Shown: positions 42,148 to 50,940 of the stretch, piece after piece
Numbering within the stretch: the first letter of the stretch is position 1
How the letters are laid out: each line of letters starts with the position of its first letter
Assembly: GCA_036822015.1 (NCBI GenBank)
Contig: DAISIL010000019.1
Location: 1 to 51,859 of the forward strand
DNA from: DAISIL01 sp036822015
GTDB taxonomy: Bacteria; Bacteroidota; Bacteroidia; Cytophagales; Bernardetiaceae
DNA: 51,859 nucleotides
Direction: 5' to 3'
Translations under genes and position numbers: made by a program
The notes under the pieces: generated by a model
What the model saw: the letters and a program-made list of their open reading frames with translations, nothing else
Databases searched by the model: none
Told to the model about the DNA's origin: nothing

Positions 42148-42178
42148 TTGGATAATCGTTTTTTTATTCCTAAATTTA
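42148..42178 (+). promoter_or_regulatory. Promoter for the small OB-like protein gene
   Basis: TTG at 42148-42150, a 20-base spacer and TAAATTTA at 42171-42178 (one mismatch to TAnnTTTG). The ATG follows at 42185, six bases after the box, again implying a leaderless transcript. Confidence 0.5.
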
Positions 42179-42184
42179 GCTACC

Positions 42185-42400
42185 ATGGATATACAAGGCA
42201 CTGTCAAGTACCAACATCTAGCCACCGGATTTTGGGGCATCATCGGTGATGATGGCTCCCAATGGCGTCCCGTAGAAATGCCCGAAGCCCTCCAAAAGGA
42301 AGGCTTGCGCGTAAGCCTAGAAGCCGAGGCAGTAGAAGAGATGTTTTCGATCTTTATGTGGGGCGAACCCATCGCGATAGCGAACTACCAAATTCAATAA
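42185..42400 (+). CDS. Small conserved-looking protein, OB-fold-like
   Basis: A 71-residue protein with the pattern GTVKYQHLATGFWGIIGDDGSQW ... GLRVSLEAEAVEEMFSIFMWGEPIAI, suggesting a five-strand barrel such as an OB fold. Short proteins of this kind occur in several bacterial and archaeal groups without assigned function. No signal peptide. It has its own promoter, and the next gene, a membrane subtilisin, starts 31 bases downstream, so they may be transcribed together. Confidence 0.7.
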   Translation: MDIQGTVKYQHLATGFWGIIGDDGSQWRPVEMPEALQKEGLRVSLEAEAVEEMFSIFMWGEPIAIANYQIQ

Positions 42401-42431
42401 TTTCTTTTTTCACCAAAAACTCCTGTTGTTT

Positions 42432-43982
42432 ATGTGGCAATATCTGCATCCTCTGGCTTATATGGGCGTGTTGCTTTCGGCGGCCGTCTATTTTTATCTC
42501 CGCGAACGCCAACACGGCGCGGGCTTTGTCAAGCGCACCTTCTGGGGATCGTCGCTGATTTATCTGCTTTCGCTCTTCTTTGAAGAAGGGGGCTTGCTCT
42601 ATGGTTTGTTTGGTATCCTGACCCCTGACATCGCCTATCTGGCAGCCATCATCCTGATCCTGAACCGCTTTGCCCCACGCCCAAAGGTCTTTTACTTCAC
42701 CATCTTCGCCATACTGGCAGGTATCAAGTTGTTTTTCATTAACCCCACCATCGAAAGTCTCTGGCTAGGAAGCCAAGCCGCACAAGCGGAGCAGACCATC
42801 CAACTCGACCCTACCGCCGAGCTACTCCTGGACATCAAAAAACACGACGACCTGGCCCGCTTGCAGCCCATCATCTCCCGCTATGACCTCAAGCTCACCC
42901 TAGCTTTTCCAGAAATAGCCCATCCCGAACGCACCCAACTCGACGACTACTACACCGTCGATGTACCCGAAAAGTACATACCCCAGTTGCAGGAGATCAA
43001 AGATGCCCTGATGGCCTCCGGTTTTGTCGATGACGTAGAACCCAACGAAGTCATTCAGGTAAGCCCACTCATGCCCCCAAGCGCACAACGCCCGGGCAAG
43101 CCCAACTACGGTATCAATGACCCCGGACTAGAACACCAATGGGGTTTTGAAGCCATGCAGGCAGCCGAGTTCTTTGCCCAAATCCGAGAGAAAAACATCA
43201 AGCCCAAGAAAGTCGCCAAAATTGCCATCCTGGATACAGGCGTAGAGGCAGATCACGAAGATATTTCGGCTAACTTTTTTTCTGTCGATGCCAAAAACGA
43301 CTACGACAAGCTCGGACACGGAACACATTGTGCCGGCATCGCCGCAGCGGTATCCAACAACGGAAAGGGCATCGCCTCCTTTGCCCCCGACGAGACCTTT
43401 GTCCGCGTAACGAGCATCAAGGTTTTGAGCGATAACGGCTACGGCACACAAAAAGGCGTACTGGATGGCATCATCAAAGCCGCTGATAGCCAGGTGGATG
43501 TTATTTCGATGTCGCTCGGTGGCCCCTCCAATCAGGAACGCCAGCGTGCCTACGATCAAGCCTTTGACTATGCCCGCAAGGCTGGTGCAATCGCCGTTGT
43601 GGCAGCCGGCAACTCCAACACCGATGCCGATCGCTTCTCACCCGCCAACTCCGAAGGCGTAATTGCCGTAGCTGCCATTGACCCCGAAAACAACCGAGCC
43701 TCCTTCTCCAACAAAGTCGGGATGCTCAAAATGGGCGTAGCCGCCCCAGGCGTAAACATCTACTCCACCTTCCCCAAAGGTGAGTACAAGTTCCTCAACG
43801 GTACATCCATGGCTACCCCTTATGTGGCCGGACTGCTCGGCATCATGAAAGCCATCCAGCCCGAACTCACCACCGAAGTCGCCTTCGATCTCCTCCAAAA
43901 AACCGGTAAGGACACCAACCAACCCACCGAAACCGGTAAACTCATTCAGGCAGGGCGACTGTTGGAGGCAATGACCCAATAA
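42432..43982 (+). CDS. S8 (subtilisin-like) peptidase with an N-terminal membrane domain
   Basis: A 516-residue protein. About four hydrophobic segments occupy residues 5-110, followed by a linker/pro-region (about 125-215, with LDDYYTVDVPEKYIPQLQEIKDALMASGFVDDVEPNE, which looks like an I9-type propeptide) and a subtilisin catalytic domain. The triad is Asp268 in AILDTGVE, His296 in GHGTHCAG and Ser459 in NGTSMATPYVAG, with the oxyanion region VVAAGNSNTD. The start ATG at 42432 is preferred to a TTG two codons earlier. The catalytic domain is probably held at the outer face of the membrane. Substrate unknown. A strong terminator follows. Confidence 0.9.
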   Translation: MWQYLHPLAYMGVLLSAAVYFYLRERQHGAGFVKRTFWGSSLIYLLSLFFEEGGLLYGLFGILTPDIAYLAAIILILNRFAPRPKVFYFTIFAILAGIKLFFINPTIESLWLGSQAAQAEQTIQLDPTAELLLDIKKHDDLARLQPIISRYDLKLTLAFPEIAHPERTQLDDYYTVDVPEKYIPQLQEIKDALMASGFVDDVEPNEVIQVSPLMPPSAQRPGKPNYGINDPGLEHQWGFEAMQAAEFFAQIREKNIKPKKVAKIAILDTGVEADHEDISANFFSVDAKNDYDKLGHGTHCAGIAAAVSNNGKGIASFAPDETFVRVTSIKVLSDNGYGTQKGVLDGIIKAADSQVDVISMSLGGPSNQERQRAYDQAFDYARKAGAIAVVAAGNSNTDADRFSPANSEGVIAVAAIDPENNRASFSNKVGMLKMGVAAPGVNIYSTFPKGEYKFLNGTSMATPYVAGLLGIMKAIQPELTTEVAFDLLQKTGKDTNQPTETGKLIQAGRLLEAMTQ

Positions 43983-44004
43983 ACATTTAAATTAAAGGTC
44001 ATGC

Positions 44005-44039
44005 AGCCCTAAGCGTTTTCCAGGAACGCTTAGGGCTGT
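44005..44039. terminator. Bidirectional hairpin terminator
   Basis: A perfect 14-base stem (CAGCCCTAAGCGTT and its complement) with a 7-base loop, followed by a T-rich run (TTTGCTTTATT) on the plus strand. It lies between the convergent subtilisin and sbcD genes and can stop both; the T-run is weaker on the minus side. Confidence 0.85.
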
Positions 44040-44044
44040 TTGCT

Positions 44045-45223
44045 TTATTCCTCCTGATCCATAGCTTGGATGATCTCCTGGATGATCTGCCGTTGCGCTT
44101 TGGGTAACGAAGTCTCCATCATCTCCTCATAAAACCGCTCAAAAAGTACCACAGGCGAAGGATGATCTGCGCCCTCCATGGCCGGAAGTGCGTCCGAAAG
44201 CGGCTTAGCCATTTTGTTTTCGATACTGACGGCATGGCTAAACTGCTCCTGCACAATGGGCAGGGCGTGCAAGACAGGGCTGGTGTTGCGGAGCCGTACC
44301 CAGAGAAAGTCCGTCGGGGATGCCGTCGCGTCATCGGGAATAAAACGCTGATCTTCGATGATGCCGCTGATTTTGCGCACCTCCCGTAATGGCTTTAAGT
44401 CGATGAAATTCAGGCGTGTATGCCCCCGTTCGTCGAGTTCGACGAGTGTAACGGATTTTTGGTGATCGGTCTCCGAAAAAGAGTACTTCAAAATAGATCC
44501 CGAGTAGTGTACATCCGTCCCGGACAAAGCCTGCCGGCTGTGTAGATGCCCCAGGGCCGTGTAATGAAACGGCGCAAAAACCCGCTTCGAGACCTGATAC
44601 TGCCCACCTACGGCAATCCTGCGTTCGGCATCGGAGGCGTTGTGTAAGTCCTGGCTCACCTCTTGTACAAACGGATGGGCCACACATACAGCGCGTTCGG
44701 GAAAAGGATGTACGGCATCCACTGCCCCCACAAACCACTCAAAAAGATCGCCATGCGTTGCCAGCCCGCTGCCTTCGGGCAGCAAACCCTCGGCGTGCAA
44801 GTAGAAGTGCATATTGATCGGGTCAATGTAAGGAAAGGGATAAAAATAGACTTTTCCGTATTTGTCCGATACAATAACAGGTTGCGGCTGGGTGTCTGGC
44901 CTGCCGGAAATATACAGGTGTTGCGCCCGAAAAAGTCGCCTACCGAAGTCGATCCGGTCTGGGCTATCGTGGTTACCCGCAATCGCAATCACGGGGATTT
45001 TTAAGTCTAAAATCAGCGTTTCCAATATGTTATCAAACAAAGCAACAGCTTCTTTGGGAGGTACGCTGCGGTCATAAATATCACCGGCTATCAAGATTAC
45101 ATCCGGGCGGGTATCTTTGGCAATCGCTATGAATTGCTGTAAGACGTGTTCTTGATCCGAAACCAGACTGTGGTTGTGAAAGACCTTCCCCAGATGCCAG
45201 TCAGCGGTATGTAATATTTTCAT
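44045..45223 (-). CDS. sbcD: Exonuclease SbcCD, D subunit
   Basis: A 392-residue Mre11-type metallophosphoesterase. HTADWHLGK, LIAGDIYDRSVPP, AIAGNHDSPDR and ALGHLHSRQ give the metal ligands (DxH, GDxxD, GNHD, GHxH). The C-terminal part (about 270-392) is the SbcD capping domain. With SbcC it cleaves hairpins and protein-blocked DNA ends. sbcC usually follows sbcD directly; here a terminator and a convergent gene follow instead. The start (ATG at 45223) overlaps the stop of the upstream gene by four bases. Confidence 0.93.
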   Translation of the reverse strand: MKILHTADWHLGKVFHNHSLVSDQEHVLQQFIAIAKDTRPDVILIAGDIYDRSVPPKEAVALFDNILETLILDLKIPVIAIAGNHDSPDRIDFGRRLFRAQHLYISGRPDTQPQPVIVSDKYGKVYFYPFPYIDPINMHFYLHAEGLLPEGSGLATHGDLFEWFVGAVDAVHPFPERAVCVAHPFVQEVSQDLHNASDAERRIAVGGQYQVSKRVFAPFHYTALGHLHSRQALSGTDVHYSGSILKYSFSETDHQKSVTLVELDERGHTRLNFIDLKPLREVRKISGIIEDQRFIPDDATASPTDFLWVRLRNTSPVLHALPIVQEQFSHAVSIENKMAKPLSDALPAMEGADHPSPVVLFERFYEEMMETSLPKAQRQIIQEIIQAMDQEE

Positions 45224-46443
45224 TGGGTCAGCAGATTTTTTACTTTTTCGGCATCCGGGGTGTCGTTGTAGTGCCACTTTTCCTTCACAACTCCATTGCG
45301 GAGCAGCAACAACCCTGGGTTGGAGCGGATCATGGTTTTGAGCATTTTTTGGTCGCCCAGATAAAAAGGCGCGTCGAGTTGGTACTCATGCCGGAGGGCT
45401 TCAAAGGTTTCGGGAACCTCCGATGTCAGGACAACTACCGAAAGACCGGCAAAGCCGGAGAGTTCTTTTTGGAGGGCTGTTATTTGCGGGAGGGCATCCG
45501 TCTGGGCGTGTTCGGCGTTGTGGATAACGATAAAAAATTGATCGCCTTGCAGGGAGGCATCCGTGTAGTCATCGCCTTCGGTGTTGTATAGTCCGTAGTC
45601 GTTAATCTTTGGGGTACAGCGTTTTTCGTTGAGGATACGGGTGTAGAGGCTGTCGTAGTTGGGGACGGATTTCATGACGGTATCGCGACGGGTGTAGGCT
45701 TGCATGAGGCTATCCTGCGCGGCTTCGTCCCAGACCCGCATGGAGTCTTGGGTTTCTTTGATGATCGGCACTTTTTTCATAAAATCAGTCTGCCACTCGG
45801 TTGTTCGGATGGTTTCCTTGCCCCGAATCACGACGTACTCGGTTTGGCAGGGTTCCTGGGCTTGCATCTGCTCCGCGATGCTCAAGCCCTTAGCATAGGG
45901 ACGAAAATCCATGAAGGGCAGATGCGCCAAAGCCATCGCACAAACGTAGATCGAAAAAGCCAGTCCCAGCACGGTCAGGCTGCCGCCAATCCAGCTACCT
46001 GTGTTGGGGATACGCCGCCCCTGCACCCACAGGAAGAGCGTCAAGACCAACAAGATCACATCCTTCGTGAACGACTGCCAGGGCGTGAGCGGGATCGCAT
46101 CGCCGAAGCATCCACAATCGGTTACTTTGTTGAAGTAAGCCGTGTAGAAGGTCAGGAACGTAAAAAAGACGATCAAGCCCAGAACGGCATTCAAGACCCA
46201 TCGCTGCTTAAAGTTGGCGAGTAGGGCTACCCCCAAAACCACCTCCGCAATCAAGACCACCAAGGCCAGGGGAAGGGCATATGGAATGAACACCTCAAAA
46301 AAAGGCGCGAAATCCATCGCAAAGACATCAAAATACTCTTCGAGCTTGATCTGTGTCCCGACGGGGTCGTTGCACTTAATCAGTCCAGAGAAGACAAACA
46401 ACCCTCCTATGAAGGCGGCGATCAGTTGGTTAAGGAATTTCAT
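45220..46443 (-). CDS. BT_3928 family DoxX/MauE-like membrane protein
   Basis: A 407-residue protein. The first 180 residues hold about five membrane segments in a DoxX/MauE-like pattern (FIGGLFVFSGLIKCNDPVGTQIKLEEYF, VTDCGCFGDAIPL with a CxC). The rest is a soluble, thioredoxin-like extracytoplasmic part with FFIVIHNAEHAQTDALPQITAL and LLLLRNGVVKEKWHYND. This layout matches the BT_3928 family of Bacteroidota; a redox role is inferred from MauE-type relatives, not proven. It is coupled to sbcD downstream and DUF5683 upstream by four-base overlaps. Confidence 0.85.
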   Translation of the reverse strand: MKFLNQLIAAFIGGLFVFSGLIKCNDPVGTQIKLEEYFDVFAMDFAPFFEVFIPYALPLALVVLIAEVVLGVALLANFKQRWVLNAVLGLIVFFTFLTFYTAYFNKVTDCGCFGDAIPLTPWQSFTKDVILLVLTLFLWVQGRRIPNTGSWIGGSLTVLGLAFSIYVCAMALAHLPFMDFRPYAKGLSIAEQMQAQEPCQTEYVVIRGKETIRTTEWQTDFMKKVPIIKETQDSMRVWDEAAQDSLMQAYTRRDTVMKSVPNYDSLYTRILNEKRCTPKINDYGLYNTEGDDYTDASLQGDQFFIVIHNAEHAQTDALPQITALQKELSGFAGLSVVVLTSEVPETFEALRHEYQLDAPFYLGDQKMLKTMIRSNPGLLLLRNGVVKEKWHYNDTPDAEKVKNLLTQ

Positions 46444-46994
46444 CGGGGTGTTTTTTGGAGTGGAATTTGGATAGAAAGCCCAGCCAGAAGGCTCCCCTGG
46501 ATGCCTACCCGTTCCTGAAACGGACGCACCCGCAGGGCCAGATCATCGCTGATATTGAACTCGTTGAGATGCGCCGTTGTGGCCGCCTCGGCGATATTGA
46601 GCAAGTACCACAGCCCACTGAGGATGATATAAAAATCACGATCTCGGAGCAGGTTGTCGCGGTTTCGGATCAGTCCATCGTTGGAAAAGCTGTTATAGAA
46701 AATATCTTCGGTGGTGTTGGGGTTGTTGTCGATACGAGAGGTATAGGCATCTCGGAAGCCTTTGTAGTTGGCGTGGTTGTCTAGCACAAGATAGCCCAGA
46801 ATGGCTGCTCCCGTGTAAATGACGGGGACTTTCAGTTGCCAGCCTTTTTTGTTGTAGATTTGCCCGGCGCCCGGTAATACCGCCGAAAGCAGGGCCGCCC
46901 GCGTGGGCTTGGGAAGGGCCATGGAGTCCGTGTCTTGGGCATGTAAGGAAGCCCAGCCACAAAACCCCAGCAACAAGCAAAGCAAAGTTTTCAT
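46440..46994 (-). CDS. DUF5683 family membrane protein
   Basis: A 184-residue protein with a signal peptide (MKTLLCLLLGFCGWASLHAQ) and the DUF5683 motif RAALLSAVLPGAGQIYNKKGWQLKVPVIYTGAAILGYLV, a hydrophobic hairpin shared by TM2-like and DUF5683 proteins of Bacteroidota. A second membrane segment lies near FYIILSGLWYLLNIAEA. The C-terminus (SLLAGLSIQIPL) looks like an outer-membrane strand. The ATG at 46994 gives a normal signal peptide. Function unknown. First gene of a coupled trio with BT_3928 and sbcD. Confidence 0.85.
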   Translation of the reverse strand: MKTLLCLLLGFCGWASLHAQDTDSMALPKPTRAALLSAVLPGAGQIYNKKGWQLKVPVIYTGAAILGYLVLDNHANYKGFRDAYTSRIDNNPNTTEDIFYNSFSNDGLIRNRDNLLRDRDFYIILSGLWYLLNIAEAATTAHLNEFNISDDLALRVRPFQERVGIQGSLLAGLSIQIPLQKTPR

Positions 46995-47042
46995 ATATCG
47001 TTCTTTCTGCCTGCAAATCAACTAAAAAAAAAAGCATTGGCT

Positions 47043-47582
47043 ATGGATTTTGTCTTTTTTAAAACCGTTGTTCTTCTGTTGGGGAGCAACATGGGCGACC
47101 GTATCCACTGGCTCACCCAAGCGAGCATCCAGCTACAGGCGCATGTCGGGGCTTTGTACAAGGCATCGACTGTCTATCAGACGGCTCCCTGGGGCAAAAC
47201 CGATCAGCCGCCCTTCCTCAACCAAGCCCTACGCCTCCAAACTACCCTCGAGCCACTCGACATCCTTACGGCAGCCCTCGAGATCGAAACTGCCCTCGGG
47301 CGTACCCGCGATCAGCCCTGGGGCCCCCGCACCATCGACATCGACTTGCTTTGTTACGAAGATCATATCCACGACTGCCCACGCCTGACGCTCCCCCACG
47401 ACCACCTAACCGAACGTAGATTTGCTTTGTTGCCCTTACAAGCGGTCTATCCCGACTGGATACACCCCCAAAGCCAGCAAAATCTTGAACAGATGATTGC
47501 TCAATGTTCGGACACCTTGCCCGTGCTGCCCTACTCCCCACGCACCAACGAAACACTACCCTTAAACGTCGCCCGCTCGTAG
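47043..47582 (+). CDS. folK: 2-amino-4-hydroxy-6-hydroxymethyldihydropteridine diphosphokinase
   Basis: A 179-residue HPPK of folate synthesis. LLLGSNMGDRIHWL, YQTAPWGKTDQPPFLNQ, IETALGRTRDQPWGPRTIDIDLLCY and LPHDHLTERRFALLPL are the standard motifs, including the GPRxxDxDLL signature. Length is usual, with a short extra C-terminal tail. The ATG at 47043 is chosen over a TTG two codons earlier. The last 52 bases overlap the 3' end of the convergent secreted-protein gene. Confidence 0.95.
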   Translation: MDFVFFKTVVLLLGSNMGDRIHWLTQASIQLQAHVGALYKASTVYQTAPWGKTDQPPFLNQALRLQTTLEPLDILTAALEIETALGRTRDQPWGPRTIDIDLLCYEDHIHDCPRLTLPHDHLTERRFALLPLQAVYPDWIHPQSQQNLEQMIAQCSDTLPVLPYSPRTNETLPLNVARS

Positions 47583-50500
47583 ATGATCTGATAAAAGTAC
47601 ACCCCATCGGGGAAGTCGCCGCCGTCCCAGGAAAAGTCCTCTCGGGTATCCGAAAAGACCTCCTTGCCCCAGCGGTTGTAGATCAGGATGCGCTCAAAGG
47701 CGTTGCGGCAAGAGATCGGACGCTCGGGTAGGGTGAAGGTGTCATTGAAGCCATCACCATTGGGTGTAAAGACGTTGTAAGGCTGAAAATCAATCTCTTC
47801 AGGATTATCTCGGACGATGATCCTGACCCGTGTCTGGTCGTAGAGGTCGTCGTTGCAGGCATCTGAAATGTCATTGATCGCAAACAACACCTCAAACGTG
47901 CGCTCGGCCTGCCCCTCCAATACGGCACAATCAGGTGTCCAGGTGAAGGGACTTTCGATGGGAGCCATGCCGCTACTGCCTTCAAACTGCATCCCCAGAT
48001 CAGCAAAATTAAAGCCCTCTCCGCGTCCGCTCAAAAAGACCAGATCGGCATCCGGGTCTGTTCCCGTAACGGTAAAGTTGAGGGTCTCATTGACGATCAG
48101 CTCAACGGTGTAGGTGCGCGTCTGGGCATCTAGCTGGGGTAAGTCCGTGAGTGCTTCGGGCGGGCGATTGGTGGGGCTAAGGATGAGTGTCAGGGCTACC
48201 TCGATGGTATCGGACTGGAGGTCGCCGCAGCGTCCGATTTCGGTGGTGATAAAGTCGATGACAAAAGTGGTATCGCCGCCGCCAGCCGGCAGGAGGTTAC
48301 AGCTAGGGGCCCAGCGAAAGGTACCTTGCAAGGGGGCGTTGCCTGTCTGGGGAGCGGGGAAGTCCATCCCGATTTGGGGCAGGGCAAAGCCTCGCCCGAT
48401 GGCATCCAGGCGTAGGCGGTCGCGTTCGGGGTCTTGGGCCAGAACATCAAAGGTGATCGTTTGGCCGATCAAGATCGTATCGCGGTAGCGGTTAGCCTCG
48501 GCAAGTGGTGCTGTCGCTCGTACGGTGGGCGGGCTGTTGAGGTCTTCGGGGGGTAAGACAACGATCCGAACGCGGAGCGTATCCTGGCGGTCGTTCTCGG
48601 GACAAAAGTTAAAGTCGCGAAGCAAAAAGAGGATTTCATAGGGTCGCCCGATCTCGACGCGCTCCTGGAGGTCGCAGGAGGTCTGCCAGCGGAAAGGAGC
48701 CACCAGGCGGGGAAAACCTGTCGCGCCGCCAAATTCCATCCCTAGATCGGTGAGGGAGAAACCCAGTCCGCTGCCTGTCAGGAGGAGGCTATCTCCGTCG
48801 GGGTCATCACCGAAGAGGTTGAAGGTCAGCGTCTCGGTGAGGCGGATGGTATCGGTGTAGGTATTCGTGATGGGATCAAAGCGAAAATCGGTACTGACCA
48901 GAGGGGCGCGGTTGGGTTCGGGCAGCACCCGCAACTCAATCAGGAGGGTGTCTTGTCCCTGCGCCTCTCCACAAAAGTCATAATCGGTAACGATGACCCG
49001 AAAGCGGTACGTTTGGGGCGTTTGGGGGTCGTCGAGGGCATCGCAGCCGGGCCGCCAACGGAAGCGGCTCTCGACGCGCTCGCGTCCGCTGGTGGGTGCA
49101 AAGCTCACCCCAAGCGACTGGGGGTCGTTGCCGATACCCGTCAGGCTAAGGGTGAGGCTATCGCCGTCGGGGTCTTGTGCCAGGACTGGAAAATCAAAAA
49201 ACTGCCCTACCTGTACCGAGTCGATGTAAACGCTATCAGCGTTTTGGGGAAGGGTGCTAGAAAGCAGCGGGTCTTGGTTATCGAGTTGTGGTCGTCGTAG
49301 GGTGATGTCCACGCAAAGGGTATCGTAGGTGGGATCAAGGCAGCGGTTACCGTCAGCGGTGATAAACTGGACGCGCTGTACGAGTGAATCCACCTCGTTG
49401 GGCAGGTCGCTGCACTGGGGAGCCCAGGAGAAGCGGCTCTGCAAGGGTGGCGCACCGGCTTGCGGGGCAAACTGCATCCCCGCCGTTAGCCCTTGGGCTT
49501 CGAGGGTGATCTGATCTCCGTTTTCGTCGTCCGCGATGACATCGAAGCTAAGAGTCTCCCCGAGCAGGACGCTTTGGGTGGCACACTCTTCCGTATCGCG
49601 GGGCGGATTGATTTGGTTACTCGTAACGGTGGGCGGGATGTTGGTGCTTTGGTCGATTTCTACCAAAATGTTGAGGGTATCGAAGAGCGGCACGCTACAA
49701 CTGTTATCGCCGACGATGACCTGCAACTGAAAAAGCGACTGCCCGCTCGGGTCGGGGCAACCAAACAAACACAACTCCTGGGTATAAGTGCCGCCTTCGG
49801 CAAGTGTGCCGCTAATCTGCGGATTGGAGGTAACGAGGCGGTCGATTTCGTCAAAATCCAGGGGGCTAATCTGCCCGCTTAGCTGGGTATCGGAATTGGG
49901 GTCGTTGATCTGCAACTGCCCGCAAGCTTCTTCACCGGCTTTGATTTTAATGACCTCACCTGGGCGGTAGGGGCGGTTGCTACCCGGCGGGATAAAAACG
50001 ATTTCGGGGGCATCGGCTCGGGGGCAGTCCAGGACAAGTAGTTGATATTCACGGCGCACCTCTCCGATCTTGACCCCGCCACGTCGCTCCTCTACCGTTA
50101 CGGCAAAGACGTACAGCCCTGGGCGGGCAGCGTTGAGGGTCAGGATGCCGGTATTGGCGTTGATGCTTAGGGGCGGGTTGCCGGGGATCATGTTGGCTTC
50201 CGTGATGCCACCCACAAAACGGACACGCTCGTAGGGGGCAGGGATGGCCGGAGCAACAGGATTATCGGGGGTGCTGTTGCCCTGGATGGGGGTGGTGAGG
50301 CGATAGGTGAGCTGATCGCCATCGTCGTCGGTGCCACTGAAATCGAAGACAAAAGACTGATTGGCACAGGCGTAGTCGCTTAAAGGGGGGAACAGACGGG
50401 GGGAGGAGTTGATAAACTGGGTGCGTCCATTTTGCATGGGCGGAAACTCCATGTAGAAGGTCTGCCCGGCATCTTCGGGAGCAATGATGTTGTCGATGGT

Positions 50501-50917
50501 GCGGTTGCGGCAGCAGCGTTCCCAGACCATATAATAGCCCAGGGGATTGGTGTACTGCTGCGTATTGAAGACCACCTCGGCGGCGTAGTAGATTCGTCGC
50601 GTAACCAAATCACCGACAGCACACTCGGGCTGGGTGTAATTGACAAAATCGTCTTGCAGGAGTGGCATCTCGATACTTCGCTTGAGTGCGCTGGTCGCCT
50701 TCTCAAAGATATGCACCGTAACCGTAGGATCAATGGCGCCTGGGTTGCCATTGACGGCATCGAAATACATAATCAGCCCGACACGGTAACGGTTGCCCGA
50801 GATATGGGTCATCTCGAGTTCACCTCCCACAATGTGCGTAGCAGCGGCTTGCTGCCCGCTCCATATCCCCCACAAAATCGCCAACCCCATAGCCCACACA
50901 CGAAAAAAAGCCTTCAT
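47531..50917 (-). CDS. Large secreted repeat protein with gliding-motility (T9SS type B) C-terminal domain
   Basis: A 1128-residue protein. Signal peptide about 1-26 (MGLAILWGIWSGQQAAA). Residues 27-425 form an N-terminal region starting THIVGGELEMTHISGNRY, a common opening of such Bacteroidota adhesins, including a cadherin-like piece (GTDDDGDQLTYRL). Five tandem modules follow at about 427-545, 546-669, 670-795, 796-917 and 918-1040, each with a (D/E)DPDGD-like calcium-type loop, a LGMxF-like strand, a W-x-x-x-C stretch and a later Cys. The last 85 residues (YNVFTPNGDGFNDTF, IYNRWGKEVF, WDGG, GVYFYQI) are the CHU_C/type B sorting domain for type IX secretion. Likely a surface adhesin or filament; ligand unknown. 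Confidence 0.9.
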   Translation of the reverse strand: MKAFFRVWAMGLAILWGIWSGQQAAATHIVGGELEMTHISGNRYRVGLIMYFDAVNGNPGAIDPTVTVHIFEKATSALKRSIEMPLLQDDFVNYTQPECAVGDLVTRRIYYAAEVVFNTQQYTNPLGYYMVWERCCRNRTIDNIIAPEDAGQTFYMEFPPMQNGRTQFINSSPRLFPPLSDYACANQSFVFDFSGTDDDGDQLTYRLTTPIQGNSTPDNPVAPAIPAPYERVRFVGGITEANMIPGNPPLSINANTGILTLNAARPGLYVFAVTVEERRGGVKIGEVRREYQLLVLDCPRADAPEIVFIPPGSNRPYRPGEVIKIKAGEEACGQLQINDPNSDTQLSGQISPLDFDEIDRLVTSNPQISGTLAEGGTYTQELCLFGCPDPSGQSLFQLQVIVGDNSCSVPLFDTLNILVEIDQSTNIPPTVTSNQINPPRDTEECATQSVLLGETLSFDVIADDENGDQITLEAQGLTAGMQFAPQAGAPPLQSRFSWAPQCSDLPNEVDSLVQRVQFITADGNRCLDPTYDTLCVDITLRRPQLDNQDPLLSSTLPQNADSVYIDSVQVGQFFDFPVLAQDPDGDSLTLSLTGIGNDPQSLGVSFAPTSGRERVESRFRWRPGCDALDDPQTPQTYRFRVIVTDYDFCGEAQGQDTLLIELRVLPEPNRAPLVSTDFRFDPITNTYTDTIRLTETLTFNLFGDDPDGDSLLLTGSGLGFSLTDLGMEFGGATGFPRLVAPFRWQTSCDLQERVEIGRPYEILFLLRDFNFCPENDRQDTLRVRIVVLPPEDLNSPPTVRATAPLAEANRYRDTILIGQTITFDVLAQDPERDRLRLDAIGRGFALPQIGMDFPAPQTGNAPLQGTFRWAPSCNLLPAGGGDTTFVIDFITTEIGRCGDLQSDTIEVALTLILSPTNRPPEALTDLPQLDAQTRTYTVELIVNETLNFTVTGTDPDADLVFLSGRGEGFNFADLGMQFEGSSGMAPIESPFTWTPDCAVLEGQAERTFEVLFAINDISDACNDDLYDQTRVRIIVRDNPEEIDFQPYNVFTPNGDGFNDTFTLPERPISCRNAFERILIYNRWGKEVFSDTREDFSWDGGDFPDGVYFYQIIYERATFKGSVSLVRGE
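47798..49639 (-). repeat. Five tandem protein modules of about 120 residues
   Basis: Residues 427-1040 of the secreted protein contain five similar modules, each beginning near a PP or AP-V stretch and holding two conserved cysteines. They are diverged at DNA level, so the array is old rather than a recent duplication. Confidence 0.75.
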
Positions 50918-50940
50918 ACCTTTACTTTTAGATGTAAGCC

